This document shows positions 15,035 through 21,600 of a stretch of 29,333 nt of DNA, in pieces (the stretch's first letter is position 1; each line of letters opens with the position of its first letter). Source of the stretch: DSNY01 sp016861185. GTDB taxonomy: Bacteria; Pseudomonadota; Gammaproteobacteria; Burkholderiales; Burkholderiaceae_F. The stretch lies in contig SZOR01000046.1 of the NCBI GenBank assembly GCA_030263275.1, positions 1 to 29,333 of the forward strand, given 5' to 3'. The notes beneath the pieces were generated by a model. The model ran no database searches and had not been told where the DNA came from. It saw only the letters and a list, made by a program, of their open reading frames with translations. The position numbers and the translations under genes are program-made.

Positions 15035-16186
15035 ATGACGCTTCTTTTTCCGAACCTGCGCAACAACGCCGCCGCCGCGATTGCGGCGACTTTCGTCGTC
15101 GGCGCCGTGCTGATCGTCCTGCCGTTCCTGGTCGCGCAGACGCCGCTCGCCAACGCCGGCGTGCGCGCCCTCGCGTTCGCGCTGCTGTACGTGATGCTCG
15201 CGCTCGGGCTGAACATCGTCGTCGGCTTCGCCGGGCTGCTCGACCTGGGCTACATCGCCTTCTACGCGGTCGGCGCCTACATGTACGCGCTGCTTGCGTC
15301 CCCGCACCTGACCAGCAATTTCCCCACGCTGGCGGCGATGTTCCCGCAGGGGTTCCACAGCTCGATCTGGATGGTGATCCCGCTCGGGGCGGCGCTGGCG
15401 GCGTTTTTCGGCGTGATCCTCGGCGCGCCGGTGCTCAAGCTCAGGGGCGACTACCTCGCGATCGTCACCTTGGGCTTCGGCGAGATCATCCGCATCTTCC
15501 TGAACAACCTGAACGCGCCGCTGAACTTCACCAACGGCCCGCAGGGCATCACGCTGATCGATCCGGTACGCATCGTCGGCGTGAACTTCGGGCGCCCGCA
15601 GAACCTGTTCGGCATCGAGCTGCCGTCGGTTTACCTCTACTACTACCTGTTCCTGTTCCTCGCGATCGTCACGATCGTCGTCTGCATTCGGCTGCAGGAC
15701 TCGCGGCTCGGCCGCGCCTGGATGGCGATCCGCGAGGACGACATCGCGGCCAAGGCGATGGGCATCAACGTGCGCAACGTCAAGCTGCTCGCGTTCGCGC
15801 TGGGCGCGACCTTCGGCGGCGTGGCCGGCGCGATGTTCGCGGCGTTCCAGGGTTTCGTGTCGCCGGAGTCGTTTTCGCTGATGGAGTCGATCATCGTGCT
15901 GGCCATGGTCGTGCTCGGCGGCCTCGGCCACATTCCGGGCGTCGTGCTCGGCGCGCTGCTGCTGGCGATCTTCCCCGAGGTGCTGCGCCACACGGTCGTG
16001 CCGGTGCAGCAGCAGCTTTTCGGCAAGGTGCTGATCGACGCCGAGGTGCTGCGCATGCTGCTGTACGGGCTGGCGATGGTCATCATCATGCTGTACCGGC
16101 CGAAGGGCCTGTGGCCGGCGCCCGAACACGGATTGAACCCGACGGCCCGCCCCGGTCGCGCCGGCGCCAAGGCGCAAGCCGCGTGA
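15035..16186 (+). CDS. livM: Branched-chain amino-acid ABC transporter permease LivM
   Basis: Second pore subunit, 383 residues with about nine or ten hydrophobic helices. LivM marks are ALLYVMLALGLNIVVGFAGLLDLGYIAFYAVGAY-type sequence, LRGDYLAIVTLGFGEIIRIFLNN, and the coupling segment SRLGRAWMAIREDDIAAKAMGIN, followed by GATFGGVAGAMFAAFQGFVSPESF. A short Ala/Gly-rich tail (GRAGAKAQAA) ends the protein. AGGAG at 15024-15028 overlaps the livH stop codon, 9 bp before the livM start, so translation is probably linked. The first helices and the tail are as expected for the family; nothing appears broken. Confidence 0.95.
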   Translation: MTLLFPNLRNNAAAAIAATFVVGAVLIVLPFLVAQTPLANAGVRALAFALLYVMLALGLNIVVGFAGLLDLGYIAFYAVGAYMYALLASPHLTSNFPTLAAMFPQGFHSSIWMVIPLGAALAAFFGVILGAPVLKLRGDYLAIVTLGFGEIIRIFLNNLNAPLNFTNGPQGITLIDPVRIVGVNFGRPQNLFGIELPSVYLYYYLFLFLAIVTIVVCIRLQDSRLGRAWMAIREDDIAAKAMGINVRNVKLLAFALGATFGGVAGAMFAAFQGFVSPESFSLMESIIVLAMVVLGGLGHIPGVVLGALLLAIFPEVLRHTVVPVQQQLFGKVLIDAEVLRMLLYGLAMVIIMLYRPKGLWPAPEHGLNPTARPGRAGAKAQAA

Positions 16187-16193
16187 GGCCGCG

Positions 16194-16988
16194 ATGAGCC
16201 ATCCGATCCTGAAGGTCAGCGGCGTCAACAAGCGCTTCGGCGGTCTGCAGGCGCTTTCGGACGTGGGGCTCACGATCGAGCGGGGGCAGATCTACGGGCT
16301 GATCGGCCCGAACGGCGCCGGCAAGACGACCTTTTTCAACGTGATCACGGGTCTGTACCAGCCCGACTCGGGCACCTTCGAACTCGACGGCAAGCCGTAT
16401 TCGCCGACCGAGCCGCACAAGGTCGCCGAGGCCGGCATCGCGCGCACGTTCCAGAACATCCGCCTGTTTCCCGAAATGACCGCGCTGGAGAACGTGATGG
16501 TCGGCCGCCACGTGCGAACGAAGGCGACCGCGCTCGGCGCGGTGCTGCGGACGAAGCGCACGCGCGAGGAGGAGGCGGCGATCCGGCGGCGTTCGCTCGA
16601 ACTGCTCGAGTACGTCGGCATCGCCAAGTACGCCGACTACCAGGCGCGCACGCTCGCCTACGGCGACCAGCGCCGGCTCGAGATCGCACGCGCGCTGGCG
16701 ACCGACCCCAAGCTGCTCGCGCTCGACGAGCCTGCCGCGGGCATGAACGCGACCGAGAAGATGGCGCTGCGTGGGCTGCTCGAGAACATCTGCAAGGACG
16801 GCGTGACGATCCTGCTGATCGAACACGACGTGAAGCTCGTGATGGGGCTGTGCGACCGCGTCACCGTGCTCGATTACGGCAAGATGATCGCCGAAGGCAC
16901 GCCGGCCGACGTGCAGCGCAATCCGGCGGTGATCGAGGCCTATCTCGGCGGCGCGCACAAGAGCGTGGCGACGAAGGAGGTCGCATGA
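16194..16988 (+). CDS. livG: Branched-chain amino-acid ABC transporter ATP-binding protein LivG
   Basis: Cytoplasmic ATPase of 264 residues. Walker A is GPNGAGKT (38-45), the Q-loop is in ARTFQNIRLFPEM (83-95), the signature is LAYGDQRRLEIARAL (154-168), and Walker B LLALDEPAAGMN (174-185) is followed by the H-loop H211. LivG-type C-terminal sequence ends IEAYLGGAHKSVATKEVA. The start is 7 bp after livM with GAGG overlapping the livM stop. The last 58 bp of the gene (16931-16988) recur exactly at 17086-17143, so the LivG tail is encoded twice. The livG stop overlaps an ATG (ATGA, 16985-16988) that opens a 52-codon ORF rather than livF directly. Confidence 0.95.
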   Translation: MSHPILKVSGVNKRFGGLQALSDVGLTIERGQIYGLIGPNGAGKTTFFNVITGLYQPDSGTFELDGKPYSPTEPHKVAEAGIARTFQNIRLFPEMTALENVMVGRHVRTKATALGAVLRTKRTREEEAAIRRRSLELLEYVGIAKYADYQARTLAYGDQRRLEIARALATDPKLLALDEPAAGMNATEKMALRGLLENICKDGVTILLIEHDVKLVMGLCDRVTVLDYGKMIAEGTPADVQRNPAVIEAYLGGAHKSVATKEVA

Positions 16989-17143
16989 AGGTCCTCGCGC
17001 TGTTCAACAGCGGCCTCGATTCCCTCACCCCCGCCCCTCTCCCGCGGGCGGGCGAGGGGAGTTTCGAGCGCTTCGCGATGAATCGGATCGAGGCCTATCT
17101 CGGCGGCGCGCACAAGAGCGTGGCGACGAAGGAGGTCGCATGA
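16985..17143 (+). CDS. 52-codon ORF created by the duplication, between livG and livF
   Basis: The ORF begins at the ATG of the first ATGA junction, directly behind the AAGGAGG site in the livG end. It runs MKVLALFNSG, then SLTPAPLPRAGEG (the translated REP-like palindrome), then repeats the LivG tail RIEAYLGGAHKSVATKEVA. It stops in the second ATGA, which is the livF start. The insert therefore kept the livG to livF translational coupling through an extra short cistron. The protein itself is probably non-functional; no homology other than the LivG tail is visible. Its value may be only to keep ribosomes moving to livF. Confidence 0.35.
   Translation: MKVLALFNSGLDSLTPAPLPRAGEGSFERFAMNRIEAYLGGAHKSVATKEVA
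17022..17061. repeat. REP-like palindromic element in the livG-livF insert
   Basis: Begins CCCTCACCCCCGCCCCTCTC and ends GGGCGAGGGGAG. CCCCTC (17034-17039) pairs with GAGGGG (17054-17059), with an inner CCCG/CGGG pairing. The translated form LTPAPLPRAGEG is a recurring signature of interspersed palindromes in many proteobacterial genomes (established pattern, recalled, not searched). Confidence 0.7.
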
Positions 17144-17862
17144 GCAACGTCGTCCTGAAGGTCTCCGGGCTGAAGGTCGCCTACGGCGGAATCCAGGCGG
17201 TCAAGGGCGTCGATCTGGAGATCCGCGAAGGCGAGCTCGTCACGCTGATCGGCGCCAACGGCGCCGGCAAGACGACGACGCTGAAGGCTGTCACCGGCAC
17301 GCAGGCATGGAGCGGCGCAATCGAGTACATGGGCCGCTCGACGCACGGCATGGCGTCGTACCAACTCCTGCAGGCGGGGCTGGCGATGGTGCCCGAGGGC
17401 CGCGGGGTGTTCGCACGGATGACCGTCACCGAGAACATGCTCATGGGCGCGTTCTCGCGCAACGACGACGCCGGCATCCGATCCGACATGGAGCGGATGT
17501 TCGAGACCTTCCCGCGGCTGAAGGAACGCGCGAAGCAGCTCGCCGGCACGCTTTCGGGCGGCGAGCAGCAGATGCTCGCGATGGCGCGCGCGCTGATGAG
17601 CCGGCCCAAGCTGCTGCTGATGGACGAGCCGTCGATGGGGCTTTCGCCGATCATGGTGGAGAAGATCTTCGAGGTCGTGCGCACGGTGTCGGCGCAGAAG
17701 ATCCCGATCCTGCTCGTCGAGCAGAACGCCCGGCTCGCGCTCGAGGCCGCGCACCGCGCTTACGTGATGGATTCCGGTCTGATCACGCTGTCCGGCGACG
17801 CGAAGTCGATGCTGCACGATCCGAAGGTGCGCGAGGCCTATCTCGGCGAGGCGGCGGCCTGA
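17140..17862 (+). CDS. livF: Branched-chain amino-acid ABC transporter ATP-binding protein LivF
   Basis: Second ATPase of the transporter, 240 residues. Walker A GANGAGKTTT (38-47), signature LSGGEQQMLAMARAL, Walker B LLLMDEPSMGLSP and the LivF-typical MVPEGRGVFARMTVTENMLMG and LLVEQNARLALEAAHRAYVM segments are present. The start ATG 17140 is in the second ATGA junction with the AAGGAGG site supplied by the duplicated livG end. It forms a heterodimer with LivG on the LivH/LivM pore. It ends 17 bp from the convergent paiB stop, with no obvious terminator between them. Confidence 0.95.
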   Translation: MSNVVLKVSGLKVAYGGIQAVKGVDLEIREGELVTLIGANGAGKTTTLKAVTGTQAWSGAIEYMGRSTHGMASYQLLQAGLAMVPEGRGVFARMTVTENMLMGAFSRNDDAGIRSDMERMFETFPRLKERAKQLAGTLSGGEQQMLAMARALMSRPKLLLMDEPSMGLSPIMVEKIFEVVRTVSAQKIPILLVEQNARLALEAAHRAYVMDSGLITLSGDAKSMLHDPKVREAYLGEAAA

Positions 17863-17879
17863 GTCGGCCGCGCTTCGCG

Positions 17880-18512
17880 TCAAGCAGCGTCGCCCGCGAT
17901 GCCGAGCCTGCGCATCCACGCGGCCATCGCGCGTTCGTCCTCGCCGCCGCCGTCCATCGCGGCGAGCACGTTCGCGCGATCCTGCGCGGGCCGGTTCTGG
18001 CTCAGCTTGAACTTGCCCTCGAGGCGCTCCACCGCGATCTGCAGGCCGACGATCGCGCCCTTCATCCGCTCGCGGAAGTCCTCGCTCAGCTCGACGTCCC
18101 ATTGCGCGCGGTAGGCGGGATCGTGCGCGTCGATCAGCGCCTTCAGGATGCGCTCCTTGCCGGCGCTGTCCTCGACGCGCGCGAGCCGTCCGTGCGCGTG
18201 AACGACGACGTAGTTCCACGTCGGCACGGCTTCGCGCGTCGTGTACCAGCGCGGCGAAACGTAGCCGTTCGGCCCGTGAAAGATCGCGACGACCGGATCA
18301 CCTTCGCGCAGTCGGCCGGCGTGCGGGTTGGCGCGCGCGATGTGGCCGAGCAGCGTGAGCGTATTGCCGCTTTCGCGCGCGACGAGCGGCAGATGCGTGA
18401 ACTGCGGCTCGCCTTCGCCCGCCGACGCGAGCGTGGCGAAGGGATGCGCATCCATCACGGCGCGCAGCTGCGCGCGGTCGGTGACGCTGAAGTGCTTCGG
18501 CAGGTAGATCAT
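17880..18512 (-). CDS. paiB: FMN-binding PaiB-family protein
   Basis: A 210-residue split-barrel flavin-binding protein. The N-terminus MIYLPKHFSVTDRAQLRAVMDAHPFATLAS, then HLPLV, GHIARANPHA, VVAIFHGPNGYVSPRWY and VPTWNYVVVHAHG are PaiB hallmarks, and the C-terminus has KLSQNRPAQDRANV. In Bacillus subtilis PaiB is described with the polyamine acetyltransferase PaiA as a repressor-like pair affecting sporulation and protease genes. In proteobacteria it is usually annotated only as an FMN-binding negative regulator, and no DNA-binding motif is visible here. It overlaps the upstream GNAT gene by ATGA (18509-18512) and is the last gene of the argD-GNAT-paiB unit. Confidence 0.88.
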   Translation of the reverse strand: MIYLPKHFSVTDRAQLRAVMDAHPFATLASAGEGEPQFTHLPLVARESGNTLTLLGHIARANPHAGRLREGDPVVAIFHGPNGYVSPRWYTTREAVPTWNYVVVHAHGRLARVEDSAGKERILKALIDAHDPAYRAQWDVELSEDFRERMKGAIVGLQIAVERLEGKFKLSQNRPAQDRANVLAAMDGGGEDERAMAAWMRRLGIAGDAA

Positions 18513-18958
18513 CGCGCCTCCGGATCGGCGTTTGCCGCGTACACGTCGGGATTGTGCCGCTCCATCCAGCGCTCGGGGCTGGCGAGCGGCTTGAATCCGC
18601 AGCGGGCGTACAGGCCGTGCGCGTCGCGCGTCACGAGCGCCATGCGGCGCAGCCGCTGCAGGGCCGGGTACGCGTCGATCGCCCGCATCAGCGCCTGCGC
18701 CACGCCGCGGCCGCGCCACTCCGGCAGCACGAACACGTCGGCAACGTAGCCGAACGTCGCGCGGTCCGTGATCACGCGCGCAAAGCCGACCTGTCGCTCC
18801 TGCGCGAACGCGCCGAAGCACAGCGAGTGGTCGAGCGCGCGGTCGAGCGTGGCCCGGTCGATGCCGCGCGCCCAATACGACTCCTGCGACAGATAGCGAT
18901 GAACGAGCGCCCGGTCGATGCGCCCGGCGTCCGTCGAGACTTCGATCGCCGGCGTCAT
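18509..18958 (-). CDS. GNAT family N-acetyltransferase
   Basis: A 149-residue acetyl-CoA-dependent acetyltransferase. The central GNAT core is visible as VGFARVITDRATFGYVADVFV, followed by the acetyl-CoA pyrophosphate loop WRGRGVAQALM (Q/R-x-x-G-x-G/A form) and the C-terminal ALVTRDAHGLYARCGF. Its ATG overlaps the argD stop and its stop overlaps the paiB start, both by ATGA, so it is translationally coupled on both sides. Pairing with paiB recalls the PaiA/PaiB pair, where PaiA acetylates polyamines. The sequence is not obviously PaiA, so a small-amine substrate is only an inference from context. Confidence 0.85.
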   Translation of the reverse strand: MTPAIEVSTDAGRIDRALVHRYLSQESYWARGIDRATLDRALDHSLCFGAFAQERQVGFARVITDRATFGYVADVFVLPEWRGRGVAQALMRAIDAYPALQRLRRMALVTRDAHGLYARCGFKPLASPERWMERHNPDVYAANADPEAR

Positions 18959-20142
18959 GCGAGCGACTCCAGCACGCCGTCGAGCTGCGCGACCATGCGG
19001 TCGATCTCCTCGCGCGTTACGTTGAGCGCCGGCATAAAGCGCAGCAGCGACGGCCGCGGCGCGTTCAGCAGCAGTCCCTCGGGTTCGAGCGCGCGCGCGG
19101 CGTCGACGACCTGCGCGGCGACCGGCCGCCCGAGGTCGAGCGCCCGCAACAGCCCGCTGCCGCGTTCGCCGGCGAGGCCGCGCCGCGCCGACAGTTCGCG
19201 CAGGCGCTGCGCAAGGTAGTCGCCCTTCGCCGTCACTTCGGCCAAAAAGTCGGGCTGCGACACGACGTCGATCACCGCATTGCCGACCGCAGCCATCAGC
19301 GGATTGCCGCAGTACGTTCCGCCCTGATCGCCGTGCGCGAAGCAGCTCGCCCGCCCGCTCGCCAGCAGCGCGGCGAGCGGAACACCGCCGCCGATGCCCT
19401 TGCCGAGCGTCATCACGTCGGGCCGCACGCCGGCGTGTTGGAACGCGAACATCCTGCCGGTCCGGCCGACGCCGGTCTGCACCTCGTCGAGGATCAGCAG
19501 CAGCCCGCGCCGGTCGCACAGTTCGCGCACGGCCTTCAGGAACGCGGCGCTCGCCGGCACCACGCCCGCTTCGCCCTGCACCGGTTCGAGCATCACCGCG
19601 ACGGTCTTGTCGGTGATCACCGCTTCGACCGATGCGATGTCCTCGAAGCGCGCTTTCGGGAAACCCGGCACCTTCGGCTCGAACAGCTTGTCCCAGCCGG
19701 CCTTGCCCGACGCCGCCATCGTTGCCAGCGTGCGGCCGTGAAACGCGCCTTCGAAGGTCACGATCTCGTAGGCGCCGCCGCGCTTGAGTTCGCCCCATTT
19801 GCGCGCGAGTTTGATCGCGCCTTCGTTCGCCTCGGCGCCGCTGGAGGCGAGGAACACGCGCTCGAGACCGGAAAGCCGCGCGAGCTTGCCCGCCAGTTCG
19901 ACCGCCGGCGCGTTGAAGTACGCCGGGCTCGGATTGATCAGCCGATGCGACTGCTGCGCGAGCGCCTGCGCGATCTCGGGCGGGCAATGTCCGAGCGCGT
20001 TGACCGCCCAGCCCTGGACGAAGTCGAGATAACGCTTGCCTCGGTGGTCGACGATCCACGAGCCGCGCCCTTCGACGAACACCAGCGGCGGCCGCGCGGT
20101 CACTTCCATCAATGCGTCGACTTCGTACTGATCGAGTTTCAT
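18955..20142 (-). CDS. argD: Acetylornithine aminotransferase (class III PLP aminotransferase)
   Basis: PLP enzyme of 395 residues, the usual ArgD length, predicted to convert N-acetylglutamate semialdehyde to N-acetylornithine in arginine synthesis; related ornithine or succinylornithine transaminase roles are possible. Seen are the SSGAEANEGAIKLARKW cofactor-phosphate segment, FEGAFHGRTLATM, LEPVQGEAGV, LILDEVQTGVGRTG (PLP Asp) and the Schiff-base lysine in TLGKGIGGGVPL. ATG 20142 is preceded by AGGAG about 10 nt upstream, so the open frame back to 20253 is not used. Upstream on this strand are an Arg-rich 20-codon ORF (20219-20281) and a terminator (20164-20196), suggesting attenuation by arginine. 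It leads the ATGA-coupled argD-GNAT-paiB operon. Confidence 0.88.
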   Translation of the reverse strand: MKLDQYEVDALMEVTARPPLVFVEGRGSWIVDHRGKRYLDFVQGWAVNALGHCPPEIAQALAQQSHRLINPSPAYFNAPAVELAGKLARLSGLERVFLASSGAEANEGAIKLARKWGELKRGGAYEIVTFEGAFHGRTLATMAASGKAGWDKLFEPKVPGFPKARFEDIASVEAVITDKTVAVMLEPVQGEAGVVPASAAFLKAVRELCDRRGLLLILDEVQTGVGRTGRMFAFQHAGVRPDVMTLGKGIGGGVPLAALLASGRASCFAHGDQGGTYCGNPLMAAVGNAVIDVVSQPDFLAEVTAKGDYLAQRLRELSARRGLAGERGSGLLRALDLGRPVAAQVVDAARALEPEGLLLNAPRPSLLRFMPALNVTREEIDRMVAQLDGVLESLA

Positions 20143-20163
20143 CGCCTCGTCTCCTGGGGTCGG

Positions 20164-20196
20164 AAAAACAAAAAGGCCGCGGGGTCCGCGGCCTTT
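20164..20196 (-). terminator. Intrinsic terminator in the argD leader (candidate attenuator)
   Basis: On the minus strand AAAGGCCGCGG, loop ACC, CCGCGGCCTTT form a perfect 11-bp stem (20172-20196), followed by TTGTTTTT toward argD. It ends about 20 nt before the argD start. The T-tract lies only on the minus strand, so it acts on transcription entering argD. It is either an attenuator for argD or the distant terminator of the ferredoxin reductase gene ending at 20519. Confidence 0.85.
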
Positions 20197-20218
20197 CGTA
20201 GTCGTCCGTACGGCCGGC

Positions 20219-20281
20219 CTACGCGCGCGTGCCCCTGCGGGATTCCGCATCACGTCGCGCGCGTCGCCGGTTCGTCAGCAT
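20219..20281 (-). CDS. Candidate arginine-rich leader peptide upstream of argD
   Basis: A 20-codon ORF, MLTNRRRARRDAESRRGTRA then TAG, lies 22 nt before the terminator hairpin in the argD leader, on the argD strand. Eight of 20 residues are Arg (positions 5, 6, 7, 9, 10, 15, 16, 19). The codons used are CGG, CGA, CGC, CGA, CGT, CGC, AGG and CGC, including several that should be rare in a GC-rich betaproteobacterium. The TAG touches a GGCCGGCC palindrome (20212-20219) that can pair partly with the 5' half of the terminator. No Shine-Dalgarno is visible. A TACACT hexamer (20288-20293) 6 nt before the ATG suggests a leaderless transcript. High-GC DNA encodes Arg often by chance, so this is a candidate only. 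Confidence 0.45.
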   Translation of the reverse strand: MLTNRRRARRDAESRRGTRA

Positions 20282-20303
20282 GGGCCGAGTGTACTTCAGC
20301 GGC

Positions 20304-20520
20304 TCGGATTGCGGATCCCGCTCGGATTGCGGATCGCGGATTGCGGATTGCGATGGCCCCGTACTTTGGTCGTCCCGAGCGTCAGCGAGGGACCTCGAAC
20401 TGGGATGCGCGGAGATCTCTCGCGCCCGCTCGGGATGACGGCGGAAGGAAAGAAACGCATTCCGCGATCCGCAGTCCGCGATCCGATCTCGATCCGCAAT
20501 GCGCAGTCCGCAATCCGATC
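20304..20520. repeat. Inverted heptamer-array repeat, copy C (composite)
   Basis: The left arm (20304-20353) has tandem GGATTGC/GGATCGC units. The right arm (20459-20520) has inverted GCAATCC, GCGATCC and GCAGTCC units. They flank a core of about 105 bp with a second palindromic repeat (20369-20439). The right arm touches the stop codon of the ferredoxin reductase gene (20519-20521). With the attenuator and leader ORF this accounts for the 376-bp gap 20143-20518. Confidence 0.85.
20369..20439. repeat. Second interspersed palindrome nested in repeat copy C
   Basis: GTCGTCCCGAGCG (20369-20381) and CGCTCGGGATGAC (20427-20439) are inverted with one mismatch. The translated plus frame reads VVPSVSEGPRTG and LSRPLGMT, resembling the PSVSEGP / SLGMT signature of a widespread bacterial interspersed repeat that I recall from many genomes (not searched). 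Confidence 0.6.
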
Positions 20521-21589
20521 ATTCGACCAGGTCCGCCTGCGAAGTGAACGCGTCGGCGAAGAACTGGTCCTCGGGCAGCCCGCAGTGCGCGATGAAGTCG
20601 CGCTTGGCCGCTTCGACCATCACCGGCGCGCCGCAGGCGTACACCTGGTGCGCGGAGAGGTCGGGAAAATCCTCCATCACCGCGCGATGCACGAAGCCCG
20701 TGCGCCCGGTCCATCCGTCCTCCGGCTTCGCCTCCGACAGCACGGGCACATACGCGAAATTCGGCTGCTCGCGCGCCCACTGCTCGGGCAGCCCGTTCAT
20801 GTACAGATCCGCGCGCGCGCGGCAGCCCCAGTAGAGCACGACCGGCCGCGCCGGTTTGTCGGGCTCTTCGCAGTTGATGCGCTTGAAGAGAATGTGCTCG
20901 GCGATCGCCTTGATCGGCGCGAAGCCGGTGCCGCTCGCGAGCAGAACGATCGGCCGCACGTTGTCCTCGCGCAGGAAGAACGCGCCGAGCGGCCCTTCCA
21001 TGCGCAGGATGTCGCGCTCCTTCAGGGCAGGAAAGCCGTCCTTCGCGATGCCGAACAGCGCGTCGGTGAACTTGCCGCCCGGCATGTGGCGGATGTGAAG
21101 CTGGATCTGCTCGTCCGCGTGCGGCGGCGTGGCGATCGAATAGCTGCGGCGCGCACCGTCCCTGAGGATGAATTCGATGAACTGCCCGGCGCGGTACTGC
21201 AGACGCTCGTTCGCGGGAAGCTGCAGCGAGACGATCGCCACGTCCGCCGCCGGCCGCTCGATCTTCGCGATCCGGCAGGGCATCTTGCGGATCGGAATGT
21301 CGCCGAAGCCGGTCAGCTCGCGCGCTTCGATCACCAGATCGGTGTGCGGCCGCGCCGAGCAGAACAGCGCGTGGCCCTTCGCTTCCTCCTCGGGAGAAAG
21401 GGCCGAGCGCGCGTGCGGGCCGTGCACGAGGCGGCCTTCGATCAGCTTGCCCTTGCACGTGCCGCAGGCGCCGTTCTTGCAGCCGTACGGAAGACCGATG
21501 CCCGCGCGCAGCGCTGCGGCCAGCACGGTTTCGTCGCCTTCGACGGTGAATTCACGGCCCGACGGCCGGACGATGACGCGGTGACTCAT
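20519..21589 (-). CDS. Ferredoxin-type NAD(P)H reductase (2Fe-2S/FAD, CDP-6-deoxyglucoseen reductase-like)
   Basis: Electron-transfer flavoprotein of 356 residues with three modules. A plant-type [2Fe-2S] domain comes first, with C37, C42, C45 and C77 (CxxxxCxxC...C). An FAD-binding barrel follows with RSYSIA (flavin RxYS motif). An NAD-binding domain comes last with LLASGTGFAPIKAI, VLYWGCR and VYACGAP. This order is shared by phenol hydroxylase and methane monooxygenase reductases and by proteins annotated as CDP-6-deoxy-delta-3,4-glucoseen reductase, common in Betaproteobacteria. No oxygenase or deoxysugar gene is nearby, so the electron acceptor is unknown and I give no symbol. It is divergent from the SDR gene with only 11 bp between start codons, and no Shine-Dalgarno is obvious. 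Confidence 0.88.
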   Translation of the reverse strand: MSHRVIVRPSGREFTVEGDETVLAAALRAGIGLPYGCKNGACGTCKGKLIEGRLVHGPHARSALSPEEEAKGHALFCSARPHTDLVIEARELTGFGDIPIRKMPCRIAKIERPAADVAIVSLQLPANERLQYRAGQFIEFILRDGARRSYSIATPPHADEQIQLHIRHMPGGKFTDALFGIAKDGFPALKERDILRMEGPLGAFFLREDNVRPIVLLASGTGFAPIKAIAEHILFKRINCEEPDKPARPVVLYWGCRARADLYMNGLPEQWAREQPNFAYVPVLSEAKPEDGWTGRTGFVHRAVMEDFPDLSAHQVYACGAPVMVEAAKRDFIAHCGLPEDQFFADAFTSQADLVE

Positions 21590-21594
21590 ACAAT
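21589..21594 (+). promoter_or_regulatory. Possible -10 box for a leaderless SDR transcript
   Basis: TACAAT (21589-21594) is followed by exactly 6 nt and then the ATG at 21601, the spacing expected when the A of AUG is the transcription start. No Shine-Dalgarno is present, and the divergent gene starts 11 bp away. No good -35 box is seen. Confidence 0.4.
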
Positions 21595-21600
21595 CGGTGC

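Larger units (their letters stand above)
16931..17143 (+). repeat. 58-bp perfect direct repeat (16931-16988 and 17086-17143) flanking a 97-bp insert
   Basis: The final 58 bp of livG, including the AAGGAGG ribosome binding site and the ATGA junction, are repeated without mismatch 155 bp downstream, directly before livF. The bases on either side differ (T versus G before; A versus G after). The 97-bp insert (16989-17085) carries a REP-like palindrome at 17022-17061. This looks like an insertion with a long flanking duplication, or a recombination that copied the livG end. Confidence 0.95.

Noticed and set aside
20172..20196. The argD-leader hairpin as a plus-strand terminator
   Set aside because: Only TTT follows it on the plus strand, no plus-strand gene ends nearby, and the T-tract is on the minus strand.
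20143..20253. N-terminal extension of argD through the terminator hairpin
   Set aside because: It would translate the hairpin and T-tract; the AGGAG site and family N-terminus place the start at 20142.
20304..20520. Heptamer arrays as a CRISPR array
   Set aside because: Units are 7 bp, contiguous and without spacers, arranged as inverted arms; no cas genes are present.
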